Source of the DNA: Oscillospiraceae bacterium
Lineage (GTDB): Bacteria > Bacillota > Clostridia > Oscillospirales > Ruminococcaceae
Assembly (NCBI GenBank): GCA_022793675.1
Contig: JAAWDH010000016.1
Location: forward strand, 174,608-238,607
Direction of reading: 5' to 3'
DNA: 64,000 bases
The notes beneath the pieces were generated by a model that saw only the letters and a list, made by a program, of their open reading frames with translations, made no database searches and was not told the origin of the DNA. The translations under genes and the position numbers were made by a program. Shown here one piece after another: positions 60,774 through 64,000 of this stretch; within the stretch, counting starts at the first letter, position 1, and each line of letters opens with the position of its first letter.

Positions 60774-62465
60774 TCAGCATTTTAGCCCGCAGTCGGTATT
60801 CGCTTCTTCATTCAGCTCGTCGTTTTTGACGCTGGCATAGAAACGGTAGCCGCCGGCAAAATTATAGCAGGTATAGCCTGCCGCCGTAAGAATCCGGCAG
60901 GCAATATAGCTGCGCAGGCCTGACTGGCACATGACATAAACCGGTTTGGATTTGTCCAGTTCATCCAGCCGTTCCCGCAGCTCATCGACCGGGATATGCA
61001 GCTCAAAACCCTCGGCATGGCCCGCGCTGTACTCGGTGTCTGTCCGCACATCCAAAAGGGTTGCGCCGCTGGCTCCAAGGCCCGCCAGGTCTTCATAAAA
61101 GAATTGGTTCACCTTCCCGGTGCGGGCGTTCTCCGCCGCAAAACCGGCCATGTTCACCGGGTCTTTGGCCGACGAATACGGCGGCGCATACGCCAAATCC
61201 AGCTCCGGCAGCGCCTCAACTGTCCCGCCGGTCTGCATGACGGCGGCAATCACGTCGATCCGCTTATCCACCCCGTCAAAACCGACGATCTGCGCCCCAA
61301 GGATCTTCCCCACCTCCTGGCCAAACAGCAGCTTGATGGTCATAACCCTGCCGCCAGGATAATAAGAAGCATGGGAAGCCGGCGCGACGATTATTTTATC
61401 ATAGGGGATGCCGGCTGCTTTGGCGGTACGTTCATTGATGCCGGTCGAGGCGGCCGTCATCTCAAATACTTTCACCACGGAGGAAGCGGCTGCGCCCTTG
61501 TAAACTGTCCATAGCCCGGCAATATTGTCGGCGGCAATCCGCCCCTGCTTGTTAGCCGGTCCGGCCAGCAGTACAGCCATCTTCTCGCCGGTTACCAGAT
61601 GAGGCACCGAAACAGCGTCCCCGACGGCATAAATATCTGGGTCAGAGGTCTGCATATGCTCGTTGACTTCAATCGTCCCGCGTACCCCTAAAGCCAACCC
61701 AGCGTCGGCAGCCAGGGTACTGTCAGGCCGGACGCCAATCGCCAGGATAGCGATTGAAGCTTCCAGCGCCCGCTCGCCGTCCAGCTTGACCAAGATACCG
61801 TCTGCGGTCTCTTCAAAGCCAGTAAGCTCGCTCTTCAGCAGAAGCTCCACCCCTTTGCTGCGTATATGGGCATGAATAAAGCTGGCCATATCTTTATCCA
61901 GCTGGCCTAAAAGCTGGTCAGCCTTCTCAACCAGCGTCACCGCAAGCCCCAGCTCCTTGAGATTTTCGGCCATCTCCACCCCAACAAAGCCGCCGCCGAT
62001 AATCACAGCCGATTTTGCGCCCGAACCAGCCGCTTTTTCGCGGATTTGCAGCGTGTCCTCTACTGTGCGCAAAGTGTATACCCGTTTGCTGCCAATACCG
62101 GGAAGGTCTGGGATAATAGGCCGTGCGCCTGGGGCAAGGATCAGCTTATCATAGCTTTCCTCCCAAACCTCGCCGCTGTCCAGCGCGCGGACTGTCACCG
62201 TTTTTTGAACGCGGTCAATGGCAGCAACTTCATGGCGCACCTTGACCTGGACCCGAAAACGGCTCCAAAAACTTTGCGGGGACTGCAAGGTCAGCGCGCG
62301 CTGTTCTGTAATGCTGCCGCCAATATAATAGGGCAGGCCGCAGTTGGCGTAAGACATATAGCCCGAACGCTCGAAAACCAGGATCTCCGCCTCCTCGTCC
62401 AAGCGCCGCAGCCGGGCCGCAGCCGACGCGCCGCCGGCAACACCGCCGACAATAACAACTTTCAT
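60774..62465 (-). CDS. CoA-disulfide reductase with C-terminal rhodanese domain
   Basis: 563 aa. FAD- and NAD(P)H-dependent oxidoreductase: GGVAGGASAAARLRR (FAD), active Cys42 in SYANCGLPYYIGG, the NAD loop VIIGGGFVGVEMAENL, and IYAVGDAV. A rhodanese domain (about 455-545) has the catalytic cysteine loop CQSGLRS. Such fusions reduce CoA persulfide or polysulfide. A further Cys pair ends the protein (DCGLKC). Probable role in sulfur or oxidative stress handling in an anaerobe. Confidence 0.93.
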   Translation of the reverse strand: MKVVIVGGVAGGASAAARLRRLDEEAEILVFERSGYMSYANCGLPYYIGGSITEQRALTLQSPQSFWSRFRVQVKVRHEVAAIDRVQKTVTVRALDSGEVWEESYDKLILAPGARPIIPDLPGIGSKRVYTLRTVEDTLQIREKAAGSGAKSAVIIGGGFVGVEMAENLKELGLAVTLVEKADQLLGQLDKDMASFIHAHIRSKGVELLLKSELTGFEETADGILVKLDGERALEASIAILAIGVRPDSTLAADAGLALGVRGTIEVNEHMQTSDPDIYAVGDAVSVPHLVTGEKMAVLLAGPANKQGRIAADNIAGLWTVYKGAAASSVVKVFEMTAASTGINERTAKAAGIPYDKIIVAPASHASYYPGGRVMTIKLLFGQEVGKILGAQIVGFDGVDKRIDVIAAVMQTGGTVEALPELDLAYAPPYSSAKDPVNMAGFAAENARTGKVNQFFYEDLAGLGASGATLLDVRTDTEYSAGHAEGFELHIPVDELRERLDELDKSKPVYVMCQSGLRSYIACRILTAAGYTCYNFAGGYRFYASVKNDELNEEANTDCGLKC

Positions 62466-62631
62466 TCAAATTACCGCCTTTCTTCTGTGGTTTTGCAAAC
62501 TACCAGAGCGCCCTTAAAGCCGCCCAAGGAGCTTTCCTCTCCTATGATACCATATCTTCATCAGGCTGTCACGCCTTTACGCGAATATTTCCCGCAGCAA
62601 GCGAAAAATTGCCCAAAAGTAAAATGTAAAG

Positions 62632-62660
62632 GAGCCACAGAAACAAAATTCCTGCGGCTC
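62632..62660 (-). terminator. Terminator after the nucleotidyltransferase gene
   Basis: On the minus strand GAGCCGCAG / CTGTGGCTC (one G-U pair) with an 11-base loop is followed by a T-rich stretch. The rest of the 231-bp gap shows no other feature. Confidence 0.65.
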
Positions 62661-62696
62661 TTTCATATGAAGGGGAATCCCAAAAGGTGCAACCTC

Positions 62697-63779
62697 TCAA
62701 TCCGGACGGATATAATCCTGTTCAAATTCTTCTAAGCTGGGATAGCGGCAGATTTCCAAACCATTATCAGCATATAAACGGCCGTACGCCTCAAGCACCC
62801 GGTCAAACTCGGCAGCAGAAGCTGCCAAATCCTGGACAGAGAAGCTGGAAAACAAATCAAAATGAGGGATATTAAAATCTGCAAAAAAATCGTCATAATA
62901 ATCCTGGCAGCTAGCCGCTGTCATTAGGGAAAGGTATGGGCTGTCCAACTGGACGGCCCGGTGCATTTTCCAGCGCCAGTTGGAAAATGCTTCTTCATAG
63001 GTGCCTTCCAGGGCTTTAGGGATAATGGGCGGCTTGGGGGACAACTCTTCCCGGAGCACCGCCAGGAAATCTCCGGTCAGCTTAACCAAAGCTTTTGCCG
63101 CCGACTTAACCTGTTCCGCGCCTTCCGCCTCAATTAGGCAGCAGTAAGCGTCCATAAAACCGTCGGGAAGACGGCCTAAAGCGCTGATCTCTGCCGGGAT
63201 GCTCTGGATGCCGTGGCCGACATACGCTTTATTCACCATATATACCACATATTCTATGTAGTAAAGCGTCACTGCGGAAAGATACTTGCACGTCCCATCT
63301 TCATCGGACAAAAACAGCTTACCAAGCGCTTCCAACGCAGAATGATAGTATTTTTCCCCTTTTTCCAAATCCTCCAAACAAAATGGGCGGGCAAGCACAG
63401 CCCTTAGTTTTTCCCGAAGCGATAAATATCGGGTTTCAACTTCCTGATTAGCGGCATACACAATATCCACATTCAGCAGCTTGATTACATGGGGGTCAGG
63501 ATATTCAGCCATTCGCTCAAGCCTTTCCCAAGTTTGACAGTAAATGTCATGCCCCACATCTCCAATAATCACAGCCTTAGCAAGTTTTCTGCCGGATTCG
63601 CTATTAACTACAATCAGCAAATCAAGATCTGATTTTTCATAATAATCGCCGCTGGCAAACGAGCCGGCTATGGCAATAAGGTCCACCGCCCCTGGACAAA
63701 CCAGGTTTGCTTTATCCGTTACCGCCTGAATAATGCGGTGGTTCCGTGCAAGAAGGGCGTTTCTGTTATTTTCATTCAT
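62697..63779 (-). CDS. Nucleotidyltransferase-domain protein
   Basis: 360 aa. The N-terminal nucleotidyltransferase motif is GSFASGDYYEKSDLDLLIVV (GSx10DxD, about residues 38-57). A helical C-terminal region (about 130-260) may bind substrate. Similar to aminoglycoside or minimal nucleotidyltransferases, but the substrate is unknown. The start at 63779 follows GGGTGGATTT; an earlier in-frame codon lies in the tRNA terminator. Confidence 0.8.
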   Translation of the reverse strand: MNENNRNALLARNHRIIQAVTDKANLVCPGAVDLIAIAGSFASGDYYEKSDLDLLIVVNSESGRKLAKAVIIGDVGHDIYCQTWERLERMAEYPDPHVIKLLNVDIVYAANQEVETRYLSLREKLRAVLARPFCLEDLEKGEKYYHSALEALGKLFLSDEDGTCKYLSAVTLYYIEYVVYMVNKAYVGHGIQSIPAEISALGRLPDGFMDAYCCLIEAEGAEQVKSAAKALVKLTGDFLAVLREELSPKPPIIPKALEGTYEEAFSNWRWKMHRAVQLDSPYLSLMTAASCQDYYDDFFADFNIPHFDLFSSFSVQDLAASAAEFDRVLEAYGRLYADNGLEICRYPSLEEFEQDYIRPD

Positions 63780-63802
63780 AAATCCACCCACCCAATCTTT
63801 GA

Positions 63803-63849
63803 CAAAAACAAAAAACAACCCGCATCTGTTTCTAGGGGCAAATGCGGGT
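63803..63849 (-). terminator. Terminator of the tRNA gene
   Basis: On the minus strand ACCCGCAT / ATGCGGGT with a 16-base loop is followed by TGTTTTTTGTTTTT, 11 bases after the tRNA 3' end. Confidence 0.85.
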
Positions 63850-63860
63850 CATCAAAATCG

Positions 63861-63933
63861 CTCCCCCAGTTGGACTCGAACCAACGACATTTCGGTTAAC
63901 AGCCGAACGCTCTACCGACTGAGCTATGGAGGA
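63861..63933 (-). tRNA. tRNA-Asn (GTT)
   Basis: 73-base cloverleaf: acceptor TCCTCCA / TGGGGGA (one wobble) with discriminator G, D arm AGCTCAGTCGGTAGAGC, anticodon stem TTCGG / CCGAA with loop CTGTTAA (anticodon GTT), and T arm TTGGTTCGAGTCCAA. CCA is not encoded. Confidence 0.97.
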
Positions 63934-63940
63934 ATGTAGG

Positions 63941-63967
63941 AAAGAGACCTTAAAAGAAGGTCTCTTT
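63941..63967. terminator. Hairpin upstream of tRNA-Asn, probable terminator
   Basis: Perfect 11-bp stem AAAGAGACCTT / AAGGTCTCTTT with a five-base loop, followed by TTTC on the minus strand. It probably ends a transcript that comes from beyond the right edge. Confidence 0.6.
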
Positions 63968-64000
63968 CATTGTGCCGGCACCGCTCTATCTTCCCAGGCC

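Overview
The window looks like part of the chromosome of a spore-forming, GC-rich member of the Clostridia, most likely a gut Oscillospirales/Ruminococcaceae-type bacterium. This is an inference from five things: a complete spoIIAA-spoIIAB-sigF operon and an alpha/beta small acid-soluble spore protein gene; the clostridial order mreBCD-PBP2-minD-mgsA; an archaeal/eukaryal-type ProRS; an F-type ATP synthase whose c subunit carries a sodium-type, two-carboxylate ion site; and host-glycan enzymes (sialidase-like, fucosidase). Promoters are ordinary TTGACA/TATAAT types and ribosome binding sites are strong AGGAGG types. There is no prophage, plasmid or CRISPR array. The window is mostly housekeeping chromosome.

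Layout. 1-6.4 kb (minus): ATP synthase operon atpI-B-E-F-H-A-G-D, with atpD cut by the left edge. 6.7-11.7 kb: a ROK regulator, an O-acetylhomoserine sulfhydrylase, two small membrane proteins, TtcA and an ASCH protein. 11.8-15.1 kb (minus): a degenerate HisRS/HisZ-like protein, aspS, and a conserved hypothetical coupled to aspS. 15.2-21.4 kb (minus): cell-shape cluster mreB-C-D, PBP2, an orphan MinD-like ATPase and methylglyoxal synthase. 21.6-26.3 kb (minus): maf, dut, U32 protein, zapA, phosphoesterase. 26.7-28.7 kb (plus): sirtuin and AI-2E-type permease. 28.8-30.3 kb (minus): sigF operon. 30.5-38.2 kb (plus): LCP protein, a FIST sensor plus soluble chemoreceptor pair, a MerR-type-promoter aldo/keto reductase, an ANT(6)-like gene cluster, and proS. 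38.5-43.2 kb: HAD phosphatase with an odd C-terminal extension, a MITE-like palindromic element, pyridoxal kinase plus ECF S component, GNAT, a structured-RNA candidate and the SASP gene. 43.3-51.4 kb (minus): lipoprotein, YjbR, TelA, XpaC-like, YcxB-like, sialidase-like, GH25 lysozyme and GH29 fucosidase. 51.5-59.8 kb (minus): one long, translationally coupled shikimate/phenylalanine operon (aroF-aroB-aroA-aroC-small ORF-pheA-[GNAT-aroK fusion]-aroE-GNAT). It is preceded by a perfect promoter, a leader peptide packed with Phe/Tyr/Trp codons and a terminator. 59.8-64 kb: an orphan membrane protein behind twin palindromic boxes, CoA-disulfide reductase-rhodanese, a nucleotidyltransferase and tRNA-Asn.

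The signals that ordinary annotation would miss are these. (1) A dispersed intergenic repeat family has nine units at seven loci. Each full unit begins with a small TGAA-loop hairpin whose stem is kept by compensatory changes, and some units are paired tail to tail. (2) An aromatic-codon leader peptide and attenuator precede the whole shikimate operon. (3) A GNAT-shikimate kinase fusion sits inside that operon. (4) A HisRS-like protein that has lost its signature motifs sits in the usual hisS position beside aspS. (5) A compact, hairpin-rich intergenic region lies upstream of the SASP gene. (6) Duplicated palindromic promoter/operator boxes lie upstream of an orphan membrane gene.
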